64,000 bases of DNA from Myxococcales bacterium. Lineage in GTDB: Bacteria > Myxococcota_A > Polyangia > Haliangiales > Haliangiaceae. A program made the translations under genes and the position numbers. Positions within the stretch are counted from its first letter, which is position 1; each line of letters opens with the position of its first letter. The notes beneath the pieces were generated by a model. The model saw only the letters and a program-made list of their open reading frames with translations. It did not search any database and was not told the origin of the DNA. Where the stretch lies: positions 2,128,001 to 2,192,000 of the forward strand of contig JADJUW010000001.1 of assembly GCA_016716835.1 (NCBI GenBank). Direction: 5' to 3'. Shown piece by piece: positions 44,806 to 53,907 of this stretch.

Positions 44806-45621
44806 ATGCGCATCGACCTGCACTGCCACTCTACCCGCTCCGACGGGACTGACGCGCCCGCCGTGGTGGCCGGGGTCGCCAAGACGTCACAGGTGTCGCT
44901 GCTGAGCCTGACCGACCACGACACCACCAGCGGCATCGCTGAGCTGTCGGCCTATCTCGCCGGTTCCACGGTCAGCGTGCTGCGCGGCGTGGAGATTTCA
45001 TGCCACGCCGACGACGCGAGCGTTCACGTGCTCGCCTACGACACCGGCGACAACTGGGACGTGCTCGAGGCCTATTTCGCCGACGCCAAGCTCGCCCGCC
45101 GCGATCGCCTGCGCAAGATGGGCGAGAAGATCGCCGCCGCCGGGCTCAAGATCGACGTCGAGCGGATTATCAACGAGGCCGGTGAGCGGACGGTTGGCCG
45201 CCCCGACCTGGCGCGGGCGATGATCAAGGCCGGCTACGCCACCTCGTTCAAGGATGCCTTTACGCGCTATCTCCACGACGGCGGCCCCTTTGACGTGCAG
45301 AGCCACCGCCTGCCCTTGGCCGAAGGCCTGGCGCTAGGCCGCGCGGCGGGCGCCAAGATGTCCCTCGCGCATCCACACTTGCATGGCGCCGCGGCGGAAA
45401 GCCTGCTGCGCGCCAACAAGGACGAAGGCCTCACCGGCATCGAGGCATATTATGGCAGCTACGGCCCAAGCGAACGCCAACGCTTTGCCGAGATGGGCGC
45501 CTCGCTCGGCCTGGTCTGCACCGCCGGCAGCGACCGGCACACCGCCCACGACGGCAACCTCGGCATCATCCTCGACGATGAGGTCGCACGGCCGCTGCTG
45601 GCGTGGCTTGGCCGCGGCTAG
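44806..45621 (+). CDS. PHP-domain phosphoesterase (YciV/TrpH-like)
   Basis: This 271-residue protein starts MRIDLHCHS with the metal-binding HxH, then SLTDHDTTSG, RGVEISCH, AHPHLHG and AGSDRHT: the PHP metal site in standard order. Family members such as RNase AM (YciV) remove nucleotides or 5' phosphates from short oligonucleotides; others hydrolyse cyclic or histidinol phosphates. Length fits the YciV-like group. ATG 44806 begins right at the domain, 31 bases after the permease stop. Confidence 0.9.
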   Translation: MRIDLHCHSTRSDGTDAPAVVAGVAKTSQVSLLSLTDHDTTSGIAELSAYLAGSTVSVLRGVEISCHADDASVHVLAYDTGDNWDVLEAYFADAKLARRDRLRKMGEKIAAAGLKIDVERIINEAGERTVGRPDLARAMIKAGYATSFKDAFTRYLHDGGPFDVQSHRLPLAEGLALGRAAGAKMSLAHPHLHGAAAESLLRANKDEGLTGIEAYYGSYGPSERQRFAEMGASLGLVCTAGSDRHTAHDGNLGIILDDEVARPLLAWLGRG

Positions 45622-45656
45622 TGCGCCGACAGCGCCTGGCATGCTAGCGTGGCGCC

Positions 45657-46178
45657 ATGGCCACACGGCGCCAACATTGGCTGATGAAATCTGAGCCCGA
45701 GGCTTTTGGCATCGCCGATTTGGCGCGCGTAAAGCGCGAGCCATGGACCGGCGTGCGCAACTACCTGGCGCGCAATTACATGCGCGATCTAATGCGCGTG
45801 GGCGACGACGTCCTCATCTATCACAGCAATGCCAAGCCCACCGGCATCGCGGGCCTGGCGCGCATTGCGAAGGTTGGCGTGGTCGATGCGACGCAGTTCG
45901 ATCCCCAAAGCCCCTACTATGACGGCAAGAGCACCCCCGCGGCGCCGCGTTGGCATTGCGTCGAGGTCGAGTTCGTCGCGCAGTTTCCGCAGGTGCTGGA
46001 GCTGGCGGCGCTGCGCCACGTGCCTGGCCTCGCGGGCATGGTCCTGCTGCAAAAGGGAAGTCGCCTCTCGGTGCAGCCGGTCAGTTCGTCCGAGTTTCGG
46101 ATTATATGTTCGCTGGCCCAGGCTAGCACAAGCGCCCGCCCGTCCGCCGCGATGGCGCGGCCGCGGAGCGCGCGATGA
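45657..46178 (+). CDS. EVE-domain protein
   Basis: This 173-residue protein is an EVE domain of the PUA-like class: HWLMKSEPEAFGIADL, WTGVRNYLARNYMRDLMRVGD, VLIYHSNAKPTGIAGLARI and SVQPVSSSEF. EVE proteins recognise modified bases in DNA or RNA, and in bacteria are often linked to restriction or base-modification systems. Neither is nearby. An Ala/Arg-rich tail of about 20 residues follows the domain. The stop overlaps the next start (ATGA). Confidence 0.92.
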   Translation: MATRRQHWLMKSEPEAFGIADLARVKREPWTGVRNYLARNYMRDLMRVGDDVLIYHSNAKPTGIAGLARIAKVGVVDATQFDPQSPYYDGKSTPAAPRWHCVEVEFVAQFPQVLELAALRHVPGLAGMVLLQKGSRLSVQPVSSSEFRIICSLAQASTSARPSAAMARPRSAR

Positions 46179-46804
46179 CCGCGACCGCCGCGCCGGCGTC
46201 GCCCGAGGCCCGCGATGCCTTGGCCGCGATCCACGCCGCCGAGGTCGCGCTCGTTGCCGCCGCCGGGCACTGGCACGCCGCCTCCGTCGCGCCTGCCTGG
46301 GCCTATGCCGTCGTTGCCTCGAAGTTTTTGGCGGCCTCGTCGCCGCATTCGCTTGGGCTTTATTGGGATCATGAGGCGTGGGCGGGCGCAAACCTCGCGG
46401 CCTCGGTTGCCGGGTTCGCGGCGGTGTTTCACCCGCGCGACGTCCGCGTCGTCGCTACCCGCAGCGACGCCGCGACAGCTCCGACCATCGCGCCGCCGCC
46501 GCGCGCCGTGCGGTATCGCGACGTCATGGCCGCCGATGTCGTCATGCACGTCGGCGATGCGCCTGAGTTGGTGACGCCGCGCGGCGGATCACATGTGGTG
46601 TGGGTGAGCGCCACCCCGCCGCCGTTTGCGCCGACGCCGACACGCCCCACCGACATTTTCGCCGCGGCATCGCTGGGCGCCAGCGAGGCGTGCGCGGCGC
46701 TTCCGCCCGGATGGCAAAAGCTGAGCGATATCGTCGCAGGGCGCATCGATGGCCGACAACTGGACGAAATCACAGTGACGTGGCTGTGCATCAACGACGC
46801 CTAG
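46175..46804 (+). CDS. Short ornithine-cyclodeaminase/mu-crystallin-like protein, probably degenerate
   Basis: The 209-residue protein ends with a stretch like the ornithine cyclodeaminase family (LSDIVAGRIDGRQLDEITVTWLCINDA, given here as LSDIVAGRIDGRQLDE and ITVTWL) preceded by a region with Rossmann-like strands (ADVVMHVGDAPELV, SHVVWVSATPP). Family members are about 320 residues, so roughly a third is missing and the NAD-binding glycine motif is not evident. It may be a remnant or a divergent member. It overlaps the EVE gene by 4 bases. Confidence 0.5.
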   Translation: MTATAAPASPEARDALAAIHAAEVALVAAAGHWHAASVAPAWAYAVVASKFLAASSPHSLGLYWDHEAWAGANLAASVAGFAAVFHPRDVRVVATRSDAATAPTIAPPPRAVRYRDVMAADVVMHVGDAPELVTPRGGSHVVWVSATPPPFAPTPTRPTDIFAAASLGASEACAALPPGWQKLSDIVAGRIDGRQLDEITVTWLCINDA

Positions 46805-46853
46805 CATGCAGCGGCAGCTGCCGCCTCGCGGCGCCTCGTGCTACACCTGCGCC

Positions 46854-47762
46854 ATGCTGCCGTCTGCGACGCTCGCCGAGCCCATAGACTACGAAGAGGT
46901 CGTTCCCAAGGCGCGCGCGCTGCCTTGGTACATCACCTATTTCAAGCCGCTCGCGCTGCCCTATTGGCTGCTGCACGCCCTGGCGGTGGTCGGCCCGATC
47001 ATCACCATTGCGCAGGATGGCTGGCGGTGGGGCAATCTCGCGATGACGGCGCTCGTGTATGCGGTGGCGATGTTCTTTGTCACCGGCGGCTACCACCGCT
47101 ATTTCGCCCATCGCACCTACAAGGCCTCACGCGCGGTGCAGCTCGTGCTGGCGCTCGGGGCGCAAGCCACCCTGCAGAAAGGTGCGCTGTGGTGGGCCGC
47201 GCATCACCGCCATCACCACAAGGCCAGCGACACCAAGGGCGATCTGCATTCGGTGCGGCAAAGCGGGTTTTGGTGGGCCCACATGGGCTGGATCTTGAGC
47301 ACCGACTTCGACGAGACGGATCTATCCAAGGTCAAAGACTTGGCGACCTTTCCCGAGCTGGTGTGGCTCAACAAATACTGGGTGCTGCCGGGCCTGGCCT
47401 ATGCGGCGGCGACCTTTTGGCTCGGCGGCTTTAACGGCCTGGTTTGGGCGTGGGCGGTCCCCATCGTGCTCAATTGGCATGGCACGTTTACGATCAACTC
47501 GCTGTCGCACGTGTTTGGTCGGCAGCGCTACGCAACGGGCGATGACTCGCGCAACAACCTGCTGCTCGCCATCATCACGCACGGCGAGGGGTGGCACAAC
47601 AACCACCACCATTACCAGGTCTCGACCCGCCAGGGCTTTCGTTGGTGGGAGATCGATGTGACGTACTACGCGCTACGTGTGCTTAGCTTAACGCGCCTGG
47701 TGCACCACCTACATCCGGTGCCTGCCCACATCGTGCGCGGCGAACGCAAGCCCGGGCGTTGA
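46854..47762 (+). CDS. Acyl-CoA/acyl-lipid delta-9-type desaturase
   Basis: This 302-residue membrane protein has the three histidine boxes of desaturases: HRYFAHR, HRHHHK and HNNHHHYQ, plus four hydrophobic helices. It introduces a double bond into a fatty-acyl chain, using a di-iron site, O2 and an electron donor not encoded here. ATG 46854 is favoured over upstream codons. Location among lipid genes suggests membrane-fluidity control, which is inference. Confidence 0.94.
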   Translation: MLPSATLAEPIDYEEVVPKARALPWYITYFKPLALPYWLLHALAVVGPIITIAQDGWRWGNLAMTALVYAVAMFFVTGGYHRYFAHRTYKASRAVQLVLALGAQATLQKGALWWAAHHRHHHKASDTKGDLHSVRQSGFWWAHMGWILSTDFDETDLSKVKDLATFPELVWLNKYWVLPGLAYAAATFWLGGFNGLVWAWAVPIVLNWHGTFTINSLSHVFGRQRYATGDDSRNNLLLAIITHGEGWHNNHHHYQVSTRQGFRWWEIDVTYYALRVLSLTRLVHHLHPVPAHIVRGERKPGR

Positions 47763-47795
47763 CATCGCGAGGCGCCGGGCCCTAAGCTGCGGTCC

Positions 47796-48206
47796 ATGGC
47801 CGAAACCGTGTTTGACAAGATCTTGCGCGGCGAGATTCCGTGCCACCGCGTCTATGAAGACGCGCACGTGCTCGCATTTCTCGACATCAATCCGCTTTCG
47901 CCGGGCCATACGCTCGTGATCCCCAAGGAGGCCGCGGCCACTATCGATGCGCTTTCGGACGAGTCGGCCGCCGCGATTGGCCGCGTGCTGCCAAAGCTTG
48001 CCCGCGCGATCATGGAAGCTACCGGCGTGCGCGCCTACAACTTGTTACAAAACAATGGCGCCGGTGCGCACCAAGCCGTGTTCCACGTGCACTTCCATAT
48101 CATTCCCAAGTACGAGGATGGCCGTGGGTTAGCGCTGAACTGGCGCCCCGGCGCCATCAGCGACGCCGACGCCATGGCAAATAAAATTCGCACCGGGTTA
48201 GCGTGA
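47796..48206 (+). CDS. HIT-family hydrolase
   Basis: The 136-residue protein has the histidine triad HVHFHII (His97, His99, His101) and the family start VFDKILRGEIPCHRVYED. HIT proteins hydrolyse nucleoside-linked phosphates such as AMP-lysine or diadenosine polyphosphates. The start is ATG 47796; the next gene's start overlaps its stop by one base. Confidence 0.95.
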   Translation: MAETVFDKILRGEIPCHRVYEDAHVLAFLDINPLSPGHTLVIPKEAAATIDALSDESAAAIGRVLPKLARAIMEATGVRAYNLLQNNGAGAHQAVFHVHFHIIPKYEDGRGLALNWRPGAISDADAMANKIRTGLA

Positions 48207-49255
48207 TGACGCCACGCCATGCGCTATGGCTGGCTGCGGTGGTCAGCAACTTGCTGACCTGGAGCGGATGCCTGACGTCGCGCTATCTCATGCAAGCGAG
48301 CAGCGGCCAGTTTGATCTGCTGACGCGAGCTCGCCCTATCGACGAAATTCTCTACGACCCGGACGTGCCGCTTTCCACCCGCGAGCTGCTGGCCGAGCTG
48401 GACGAGCTTAAGACCTTTGGCCGCAAGGCGGGCCTGCGCATCAAGCGACAATATCTCGACTATGTCGAGGTCGCGCCCGAGGCCACGGTTTGGTTCGTCG
48501 GCGCCGCGGACCCGCTTAGCTTCAAGAGCCGGCGGTTTTGTTTTCCCATCGCCGGATGCTTTACGGGCTTGGGCTGGTTTGATCTCGATGAAGCTTTGAT
48601 CTACCAAAAAGAAATGCGCGCCAAGGGCTACGACGTGTTTGTCCGCCCGGCGGCCGCCTACTCTACGGGCGGCTGGTTCCCCGACCCGGTCACCTCGGCG
48701 ATGCTGACCAGCGGGCCGTCGAGCCTAGTCGACCTCGCCAATGTGATCTTTCACGAGTCCGTCCACGCCACGGTGCTGATTCACGACCAGATGTTTTTCA
48801 ACGAAAGCTTTGCTGAGTTCATCGGCGATGCCCTTACCATCCAATACTTCAACGCCAAGCACGGCGAAGGTAACCCGCTGGTTGCGGAATTTCTCGCCGA
48901 CGAGGTGTGGCGCGAAACCCGAGTGCAGCGCCTGATGGCGACATACAAGGAGCTCGCGGCGCTCTACGCGGGCACGGCATCACGCACGGATAAATTGGCC
49001 AAGAAGGAAAAAATTATTGATGCCCTGGTCGCCGATCTGCGCCTGCAACGACGCCCCAACAACGCGTCGCTTATTGAGGTGCGGCTCTATAAGGGCGGGC
49101 AAGAGCAATTTGCCGCGGCGCTGACGGCCTGTGGCACCGTGCCGGCGCTCTTGCGCGCGTCAAAGCGCCTACGCAAGCGCGATTTTAAGACGAGCATGCA
49201 GGAAGACCTCGCACCTGTCGCTACCCGCCTGGTGGCGCTGTGCGGGAAAAAATAG
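48206..49255 (+). CDS. Predicted aminopeptidase lipoprotein (COG4324-like)
   Basis: This 349-residue protein has a short signal peptide with a lipobox-like WSGC (Cys22), then a metalloprotease core with HESVHATVL (His183, Glu184, His187) and a downstream FNESFAEF whose Glu200 or Glu204 may be the third zinc ligand. This is the pattern of the predicted aminopeptidase family PF10023. It would act outside the inner membrane. ATG 48206 overlaps the HIT stop (TGATG); a GTG one codon upstream is possible. Confidence 0.8.
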   Translation: MTPRHALWLAAVVSNLLTWSGCLTSRYLMQASSGQFDLLTRARPIDEILYDPDVPLSTRELLAELDELKTFGRKAGLRIKRQYLDYVEVAPEATVWFVGAADPLSFKSRRFCFPIAGCFTGLGWFDLDEALIYQKEMRAKGYDVFVRPAAAYSTGGWFPDPVTSAMLTSGPSSLVDLANVIFHESVHATVLIHDQMFFNESFAEFIGDALTIQYFNAKHGEGNPLVAEFLADEVWRETRVQRLMATYKELAALYAGTASRTDKLAKKEKIIDALVADLRLQRRPNNASLIEVRLYKGGQEQFAAALTACGTVPALLRASKRLRKRDFKTSMQEDLAPVATRLVALCGKK

Positions 49256-49289
49256 CGCCCATGGCGTGCCGGGGTGATATTCTAAAGCC

Positions 49290-49997
49290 ATGGCGGCTTC
49301 TCGCGTCCTGACCACCTCGGCCTGGCTTGCCATGGCCGTGGCGGTGATCGCGATGCCCGCCGAATCGGCACTCTCGTCGCCGGCGGCCACCTTGCCGGCA
49401 AGCGTCGGTGCGCCATGGTTTGGCGAGCTTGGGCCGGGGGCCGTGCGCCTCGCCCCTGGGCCAGGTTTTACGATCCGGCGCCCCGAGCGCACGTGGGGCA
49501 CACCGTCCACCGTGGCGCTCGTGCAACGCGCGCTCGCCAATATGCACGCCTCGCGGCCCCTCGCCCATACCCTGGCGGTTGGCGACCTGTCGGTGCGGAG
49601 CGGCACAAAAATTACGTTGCACCGCTCGCATCAGACGGGGCGCGACATTGATCTCGGATTCTACTATGCGGCGCGGCCAAGCAATTATCCGCAAGACTTC
49701 GTGGCGGCGACCAAGGCAAGCCTCGATCTCCAGCTGACGTGGGAGTTACTGTGGCAATTCCTTTCGCTGCGCGACCAAAACGGCGGCGTCGCCACCGTGT
49801 TTGTCGATTATCAGGTGCAGCAGTGGCTGTTTGAATATGGCGAGTCGATCGGCGTGCCGCACCAGGTGTTGTACGAGACTTTCCAGTATCCGCGCGGCAT
49901 CGGCGCGCCCGGCGCGATCGTGCGCCACGTGCCCGGCCATCTCGACCATTTTCACATTCGCTTTGCCTGTCACGAAGCCGATTATTTTTGCGAGTAG
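49290..49997 (+). CDS. Penicillin-insensitive murein endopeptidase-like protein (MepA, M74)
   Basis: The 235-residue protein has a signal peptide (cleavage near AES, residue 26) and the LAS-type zinc peptidase pattern of MepA: SHQTGRDIDLGFY (His114, Asp119/Asp121) and HVPGHLDHFHIRF (His220 and His222). MepA cuts D-Ala-meso-DAP cross-links in peptidoglycan. It is shorter than E. coli MepA. It stands alone, convergent with the FAD oxidase pair. Confidence 0.85.
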   Translation: MAASRVLTTSAWLAMAVAVIAMPAESALSSPAATLPASVGAPWFGELGPGAVRLAPGPGFTIRRPERTWGTPSTVALVQRALANMHASRPLAHTLAVGDLSVRSGTKITLHRSHQTGRDIDLGFYYAARPSNYPQDFVAATKASLDLQLTWELLWQFLSLRDQNGGVATVFVDYQVQQWLFEYGESIGVPHQVLYETFQYPRGIGAPGAIVRHVPGHLDHFHIRFACHEADYFCE

Positions 49998-50004
49998 GTG
50001 GGGC

Positions 50005-51291
50005 CTACACGCTCGTCGGCACGTCGGCGTCGGCGTGATCGGCTTGCTTGCCGGCGCCCAGCGCGCTGGCGAGCGCGGGATAGAAGACGTGGCGCGGATC
50101 GAGGGCCGTGCCCAAGGCGTTGCTGTAGGTCGCAAGATGATCGGGCAGCGCGCCCAGCAAGACGCCACCCGCCGCGGCCGCGGCGGCGAGCACGCGGGGG
50201 CGCACATCGGCCGGCGCCTGCGGCCCAAACGACACGAACAAAATGGCGCCGTTGGCGTCAAAGCGCGACACGTGAATGCGCGGCAGGACGTCGCCCGCTG
50301 CCGCGCGCACCGCCTGGTACACCGGCTCGATCCGACGCGGCGAAGCGGTGATTTGCAGCGTCGGCGCCGCGACCGGCGTTGGCTCATTGGCGTAGAGGCG
50401 TTTCCACCATAGCTCGGCGTGGGCGGCATTGGCCGCACCACCACCGTTGGCGATCACGGCGCTGGCCATGAGCTCACAATCGCACGTTGCCATCTCGAGG
50501 CTGCCCGAAGCGGTCATGACCATGAGGCATTCGCCGTCGGCCACGGTACCGTCGCCGAAGTGAACCGCGGCCTCTTGTGCATCGTAGAGGCGCAGCCCGC
50601 TCGGCGCGATTTCCTCGCGCAGCGCCAGGTACACCGCCGACACCGCGGCCTGCAAGGTCGGCAGCCGGTAGGCAACGAAGAGGCGCTTCTCGGGCCGGTG
50701 ATGCACGCGCAACGTTACCGAGGTCACCACCGCCAAGGTGCCTTCGCTGCCGCAGACGGCGCGCAACGGATCTGGCCCCGCGGCGCGACGAGGCACCGGA
50801 TCCGCATGCACCAACCGACCGTCGGAAAGAACATAGGACAAGGCGAGCACGGCGTCTTCGAAGAAGCCATGCCGCATCGACGACTTGCCCGGCGTGCGCA
50901 CGCTGACCATGCCGCCAAGCGATGAGCGCAACACCGCGGGCGGATAATCACCAATCGAGAGGCCGCGCGCGAGCAATAAGCGCTCGAGCCCGACACCGGT
51001 GAGGCCGGCCTGCGCGCGCACCAGCATGCTGACCGGATCGAGCTCAAGCACCGCCTGCATGCGCGCCAGCTCAAGGGCAATGACGGGGCTGCCCGCCATC
51101 CCAAAGTGGGTGCGTGCGCCCAGCGGCACGATTTGCAGGCGGCGCGAAAAGGCAAATCGCACCAGCTCGACCACCTCTTGCTCGCCGCCGGGCTGGACCA
51201 CCCATTGCGCGTCGCGAGGTTGTACGTTCGCCGCGCCGACGATGGCGGCGAGCTCGGGCTGCAGCGAATTAGGGGGAGCCGTCGGGGTCAT
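50005..51291 (-). CDS. FAD-binding oxidase (GlcE/AGPS-like), second of a pair
   Basis: This 428-residue protein is an FAD-linked oxidase of the PCMH/FAD-4 fold: VPLGARTHFGMAG in the flavin-binding part, SLGGMVSVRTPG, and CGSEGTLAVVTSVTLRVHH. The C-terminal half is divergent and lacks the His-cluster of AGPS. It overlaps the upstream AGPS-like gene by 4 bases and was likely made with it, so the two may form one enzyme or a two-component oxidase. Substrate is not clear. Confidence 0.82.
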   Translation of the reverse strand: MTPTAPPNSLQPELAAIVGAANVQPRDAQWVVQPGGEQEVVELVRFAFSRRLQIVPLGARTHFGMAGSPVIALELARMQAVLELDPVSMLVRAQAGLTGVGLERLLLARGLSIGDYPPAVLRSSLGGMVSVRTPGKSSMRHGFFEDAVLALSYVLSDGRLVHADPVPRRAAGPDPLRAVCGSEGTLAVVTSVTLRVHHRPEKRLFVAYRLPTLQAAVSAVYLALREEIAPSGLRLYDAQEAAVHFGDGTVADGECLMVMTASGSLEMATCDCELMASAVIANGGGAANAAHAELWWKRLYANEPTPVAAPTLQITASPRRIEPVYQAVRAAAGDVLPRIHVSRFDANGAILFVSFGPQAPADVRPRVLAAAAAAGGVLLGALPDHLATYSNALGTALDPRHVFYPALASALGAGKQADHADADVPTSV

Positions 51292-52922
51292 AAGCCAGCT
51301 CCGTGTGGCCTGGGCAAGGAAGCGATGCTGGCCTGGGTGTCATGCTTGCCGGGATTCATGATCCCCGCGGGGTCAAAGGTCTGCTTGACCGCGCCAAGCA
51401 CCGCCATGGCCTGGCGATATTCACCTGCCAAGTGCGCGCTCTTGAGCAAGCCAACGCCATGGTGATGGCTCATCGTGCCACCTGCGGCCTGCGCCGCGGC
51501 GATGCCATCGCGCCAAATCGCGTCGTAACGCGCGAGCGAGGCCTCGCGCGAGGCAGCGCGCGCGGTGAACGTAAAGTAGATCGAACAACCCTCGTGATAC
51601 GCGTGCGAAAAATGCGCCATCACGAGGGCGTGCTTGCCCAGGGCCGCGGTCACCGCGTGATACATCGGCAGCAGGCGGTCCCAGGTTGACGCAACCTCCA
51701 TCGTGTCGACAAACGCGCCCTGGACAAAGATTGGCGACATCTTGTAGGAGACGGCGTAGCGATGCGCCAGCCAGTGCAGGCCGGGCGCCTCGCCGCGATC
51801 AACGGCGCCCGCGGCCATGAGATGCGCGATGCCAAGCCGCGCCTCAACCTCGGTGCGCGCGGCCGCGCCCTCAAACCCGATGATGCATTTGCAGCTGCCG
51901 CCGCGCGAAAACTTCGCCGCGCCCGCGACGGCGGCATTGGCGAGCTTTGGATGCGCCAGCGCGGTGGCGAGCAAGCGCGCCGCCAAGCTGGGTTTGCCAG
52001 CCAGTTGGGGTTGAGCTTGCATGTGCACGTCGGCATCTGGCGCGACCACCGCCCCAGGCCCCGCATCAGCATGCTTGTGGCCAAGCGACACCGATCCCAA
52101 AAATGTATCGGCGTCGTCGTAAAGGCGCACGACGGCGGGTCTAAAACCTGCCTGCATGAGCGTGCGGATTGCCTCCGTCCCTTGCGAGACGCTCGCGAAA
52201 CTAAAGCCGCGGTAGACGCGTAGCTGTGGCGCCGGGGCCAAGCGCAGGCGCGCCGACGTAATGATGCCCAGCGTGCCCTCGCTGCCCAGCAAGAGGTGGT
52301 TCCAGTTGGGGCCACGCGTGGCGCGCTGTAAGCCGTCGGTCTCGATCACGTCGCCGCGCCCCGTGACGACGGTCAACCCGAGCACGCGGTCTTCGATCTT
52401 GCCGTACTTGGTCGAGAGCTGACCCGCGGCGCGCGTGGCCAGCCAGCCACCAAGCGTCGAACAATAAATAGACGACGGAAAATGCCCCAGCGTAAAACCC
52501 CGCCGCGCGATGCTGCGTTCGAGCCGCTCCCCATTGATGCCTGCGTCCGCCGACACGACAAGCTCGTCGTCGTCGATGCGATGCACCCTGTCCATGCGTT
52601 TGACGTCAACCGTGATGCCGCCGTTCACCGGCACCACGCCGCCGCACACCCCTGAACCACCGCCGTAAGGAATGATCGGCACGCTCGCGGCCAACGCCAC
52701 CTTGATGATTTGCGCCACCTCTCGCGTCGATGCCGGCCACACCACGAGATGCGGTAAGCGCGCGAGCCGGTGGCCCTCGCCTTGTTCAAGCAACAACCTC
52801 GGCCACATGTCGCGGCCATAGACCCGTCGATCAGCATCGGTGCTCGACACCCAGCGCGGGCCACAGATCGCCTCGAGCTCGCGCCGCAATGCTGTGAAGT
52901 TGGGCTGGGCCGAGGCGGGCAT
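51288..52922 (-). CDS. Alkyldihydroxyacetonephosphate synthase-like FAD oxidase (AGPS family)
   Basis: This 544-residue protein matches AGPS-type flavoproteins: the PP-loop PYGGGSGVCGG, HFPSSIYCSTLGGWLATRAAGQ, GSEGTLGIIT, SHAYHEGCSIYFTF and the triple histidine SHHHGVG, ending with MNPGK. AGPS swaps the acyl chain of acyl-DHAP for a fatty alcohol, making ether lipids, which myxobacteria are known to do. ATG 52922 is favoured over the frame to 52973. The partner oxidase gene overlaps its stop by 4 bases. Confidence 0.85.
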   Translation of the reverse strand: MPASAQPNFTALRRELEAICGPRWVSSTDADRRVYGRDMWPRLLLEQGEGHRLARLPHLVVWPASTREVAQIIKVALAASVPIIPYGGGSGVCGGVVPVNGGITVDVKRMDRVHRIDDDELVVSADAGINGERLERSIARRGFTLGHFPSSIYCSTLGGWLATRAAGQLSTKYGKIEDRVLGLTVVTGRGDVIETDGLQRATRGPNWNHLLLGSEGTLGIITSARLRLAPAPQLRVYRGFSFASVSQGTEAIRTLMQAGFRPAVVRLYDDADTFLGSVSLGHKHADAGPGAVVAPDADVHMQAQPQLAGKPSLAARLLATALAHPKLANAAVAGAAKFSRGGSCKCIIGFEGAAARTEVEARLGIAHLMAAGAVDRGEAPGLHWLAHRYAVSYKMSPIFVQGAFVDTMEVASTWDRLLPMYHAVTAALGKHALVMAHFSHAYHEGCSIYFTFTARAASREASLARYDAIWRDGIAAAQAAGGTMSHHHGVGLLKSAHLAGEYRQAMAVLGAVKQTFDPAGIMNPGKHDTQASIASLPRPHGAGL

Positions 52923-53025
52923 GTTGCGCGGCTGTAGCCTAGCACAAATCACGCGCCTGGCATTTGCCTGCAAAGTTTGAGATCACGTTCAAAAGGCGCC
53001 TTCGCCCTCGTGTTAGCCTGCCGGC

Positions 53026-53907
53026 ATGACGGCGACGACGACGACCATGAAGCGAGTTGCGGTGATCGGCACCGGTACGATGGGGCGCGGCATCGCGCAG
53101 GTAGCCGCGAGCGCGGGCGCGACGGTATATTTGTACGATCAAGCGCCAGCCGCGCTGGCAAGCGCGCACGCGGCAATCACCGCAGCGCTGGACAAGGGCG
53201 TGGGGCTTGGCAAGGTCACCGCAGAGGCGCGTGAGGCGACGTTATCGCGGCTGCATTTGGAGAGCGACTTGGCCGCCGCGTGCCAGGGCGCCGATGCCGT
53301 GGTCGAGGCGATTCCCGAGGAGCTAGCGCTCAAGCAACGTGTCTTGGCCGAGGTTGAGGGGTACGTCGCCCCCAGCACACTGCTGGCGACCAATACGTCG
53401 TCGTTGTCAATCGCCGCCATTGCGGGGCCGCTGGCGCGTCCTGAGCGCCTGCTCGGCATGCATTTTTTTAATCCCGTCCACATCATGAAGTTGGTTGAGG
53501 TGGTGACGCACGCCAAGGTCGCGGCCGAGGCGGTAGCGCGCGCGACCGCGTGGGCGAGCGCGATGGACAAAACGGCCATCGTGGTCACCGATAGCCCTGG
53601 CTTTGCCTCCAGTCGCCTCGGCCTTGTCATCGGGCTCGAGGCCATGCGCATGGTGGAGCAAGGTGTCGCCTCGGCCGGCGACATCGACACCGCGATGAAG
53701 CTCGGCTACGGCCACCCGATGGGGCCGCTTGAGCTTACCGATTTGGTGGGACTCGACGTGCGCCTCGGCATTGCCGACTACCTCACGACGACGCTAGGGC
53801 CCGCCTTCACGCCGCCGCAGGTGCTACGCGATTTAGTCGCGCAGGGACACCTCGGCAAAAAGAGCGGCCGGGGCTTTTACCGCTGGGTCGACGGCCGCCG
53901 CGCATAA
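53026..53907 (+). CDS. 3-hydroxybutyryl/3-hydroxyacyl-CoA dehydrogenase
   Basis: This 293-residue protein has the N-terminal Rossmann motif VAVIGTGTMGRGIAQ, the HFFNPVHIMKLVE active-site region with the catalytic His, and the C-terminal GPLELTDLVGLDV. It oxidises (S)-3-hydroxyacyl-CoA with NAD or runs in reverse for butyrate synthesis. Length fits single-domain PaaH/Hbd enzymes. The start could be ATG 53026 or 53047. Its 3' end overlaps the convergent exporter gene by 31 bases. Confidence 0.93.
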   Translation: MTATTTTMKRVAVIGTGTMGRGIAQVAASAGATVYLYDQAPAALASAHAAITAALDKGVGLGKVTAEAREATLSRLHLESDLAAACQGADAVVEAIPEELALKQRVLAEVEGYVAPSTLLATNTSSLSIAAIAGPLARPERLLGMHFFNPVHIMKLVEVVTHAKVAAEAVARATAWASAMDKTAIVVTDSPGFASSRLGLVIGLEAMRMVEQGVASAGDIDTAMKLGYGHPMGPLELTDLVGLDVRLGIADYLTTTLGPAFTPPQVLRDLVAQGHLGKKSGRGFYRWVDGRRA

